A stretch of DNA of 14,123 bases, taken from the NCBI GenBank assembly GCA_007127615.1, contig SKZB01000334.1, positions 1 to 14,123 on the forward strand. Direction: 5' to 3'. Below the pieces are notes generated by a model. It had not been told where the DNA came from and made no database searches. It saw nothing but the letters and a program-made list of their open reading frames with translations. Position numbers and translations under genes: made by a program. Shown here piece after piece: positions 13,007-14,123 of this stretch (positions are counted from its first letter, which is position 1; every line of letters begins with the position of its first letter). Source of the DNA: Phycisphaerales bacterium (GTDB lineage Bacteria; Planctomycetota; Phycisphaerae; Phycisphaerales; SM1A02).

Positions 13007-14123
13007 TCAGCGGTCGCCGCCGAAGAGGCCCCCACCTTCACGCAGACGGTCGCCGAGACCGCCCGGCAACTGATCCTTGATGTCGTCGAGTTTCTCACCG
13101 ATCGACTCATCGAGGCGGCCTTCGAGTTCGCCGACCAGCCGGGCCGCGCCGGCATCCACCAGACCGCGCACCAGCATCTCATCGTCAATCGTGATCAGGG
13201 GCTGATCGATCGGGCCGCGCACGCCGATCGGCAGTTCAAACGAGTCGACGCGTTCCTCCCGTCCGCCCACCGCAAGGGTCGCATCTTTAATCAGCGCGCG
13301 GAGCGGCAGGTTGATCCAACCCGCGCCCTCCTCGCCGTAGGTCCCGTCCGCGCTGAGGTCGATCGTTCCGCCCCGCAGCGGCGCGCGGCCGGCAAAGGCG
13401 ATTCGATCTGATGGCACCCCCTTCAGATGAAACCGGATCACGCTCGACGCGGCCGGATCGACCAGATGGTCGAGTGACAGCAGCGCGAAAAAGCGATCCC
13501 GGCTCGATTCGATCCGCACGCTTGCCGGTTCTTCGGACAGGTGCGGATGGGTGGAAAGATTTCGACCGCGCAGCGTGACCGTTTCGTCTTCCAACTGTGC
13601 GCTGCGCATGTTCTCCGCGTCGAGCCGGTAGACGATGAACGTCGGCGTGTCGTCGATCAGATGATTCGCGCGCACCCAGGCGTAGCCGGACTCGCGAATC
13701 TGACGGTCGAGGCGATCGCGCAGCGTTTCGCGCTTCTTTTCCGGATCGTCCTCAACCGCTTCCTCCGGGCCGGAGATCCGTTCGATCCAGCGGCGCGCCT
13801 GCGCGAGCCGTTCCTTCCATTGCTCGGCCTCTTCGAGATAATCCTGAATCGTTCTCTCTTCGGGCTTGCGGAGGTCCGGATCTTCCGGGGCCGGCCGGGG
13901 CGGGCGGCCGACGATTCGGCCCGGGACGCGGCGCGTCTCGCCGGTTCCGGCGTCCATCAGAACCACATCATCCAGGGCGAGACGTTTCCGCAGCAGATCA
14001 CGCCCGCTGATGGCCGCTTCGATGCGCTCGGCGCGGAGCAGATCCCGCGAAAGGTCGTTCGCATCCGCCATCGCGAAGCCGGAGATCGTCAAACGACTCT
14101 CCCGGAAGCTCAGCTCGGCCGAG
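13007..14123 (-). CDS. AsmA-like / TIGR03545-like envelope protein, N-terminus cut by window
   Basis: The reading frame stays open past a TTG at 14092 to the window edge, reading AELSFRESRLTISGFAMADAND, so the start lies outside and about 372 residues are visible. The opening pattern (beta strand, LTISGFAMAD, then LLRAERIEAAISGRDLLRKRLALDDV) resembles the AsmA-type repeat in which a protein layer is set by a membrane-anchored beta structure. A charged, probably coiled-coil segment follows (about 80-150, EERTIQDYLEEAEQWKERL). Next come beta-rich segments (RIESSRDRFFALLSLDHLVD, IRFHLKGVPSDRIAFAGRAPLRGG), then the C-terminal helix LVGELEGRLDESIGEKL and a Gly-rich end. This order recalls TIGR03545, an uncharacterised family of outer-membrane bacteria. 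Any N-terminal membrane anchor would be outside the window. The family call is moderate; a periplasmic or envelope role is inference. Confidence 0.65.
   Translation of the reverse strand, partial: SAELSFRESRLTISGFAMADANDLSRDLLRAERIEAAISGRDLLRKRLALDDVVLMDAGTGETRRVPGRIVGRPPRPAPEDPDLRKPEERTIQDYLEEAEQWKERLAQARRWIERISGPEEAVEDDPEKKRETLRDRLDRQIRESGYAWVRANHLIDDTPTFIVYRLDAENMRSAQLEDETVTLRGRNLSTHPHLSEEPASVRIESSRDRFFALLSLDHLVDPAASSVIRFHLKGVPSDRIAFAGRAPLRGGTIDLSADGTYGEEGAGWINLPLRALIKDATLAVGGREERVDSFELPIGVRGPIDQPLITIDDEMLVRGLVDAGAARLVGELEGRLDESIGEKLDDIKDQLPGGLGDRLREGGGLFGGDR

Overview
The window is GC-rich bacterial chromosomal DNA (roughly two-thirds G+C by eye), with long ORFs, the standard code, few clear Shine-Dalgarno sites and several different short-period tandem repeats. 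MnmG and LeuRS carry lineage-type insertions. There is an AsmA-like envelope protein and a LeuRS interrupted by FQISDFK heptads. Together these suggest a Gram-negative, Planctomycetota-like organism (possibly Phycisphaerae). That placement is inference from sequence style, not a database result. I see no rRNA, tRNA, insertion sequence, prophage, CRISPR or defence locus.

Layout. At 1-1944 (+) is the 3' part of mnmG (tRNA wobble-uridine modification). It converges on leuS (leucyl-tRNA synthetase, 5148-2263, -) across a 318-bp gap holding octamer repeat arrays in opposite orientation. The leuS coding sequence contains an in-frame array of seven 7-bp units inside the editing-domain region. Upstream of leuS, a 387-bp divergent gap carries three copies of a 35-bp hairpin-forming repeat. 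Then come a short FliN-type SpoA-domain protein (5536-5955, +) and a GH15 glucoamylase/trehalase-like enzyme (6022-8043, +). A perfect 18-bp palindrome and a 3x16-bp array follow, abutting the start codon of aroC (chorismate synthase, 8193-9419, +). The 3' end of aroC overlaps a membrane protein with an internal duplication (10693-9404, -). That gene lies just downstream of a UDP-glucuronate decarboxylase-type SDR gene (11724-10753, -). Divergent from the latter is anmK (anhydro-N-acetylmuramic acid kinase, 11855-12997, +), with an altered GPG motif. The window ends inside a gene for an AsmA-like/TIGR03545-like protein (14123-13007, -).

Functional picture. These are mostly single-gene housekeeping units: translation (mnmG, leuS), aromatic biosynthesis (aroC), wall recycling (anmK), nucleotide-sugar supply (UXS), alpha-glucan or trehalose breakdown (GH15), envelope (AsmA-like) and a motor-switch-type protein. 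They do not form one pathway. The most distinctive signal is the number of unrelated short repeat families (7, 8, about 8-10, 15, 16 and 35 bp) at gene borders and, in leuS, inside a gene. I found no convincing new multi-gene system; the repeats and the variant motifs are what deserve follow-up.
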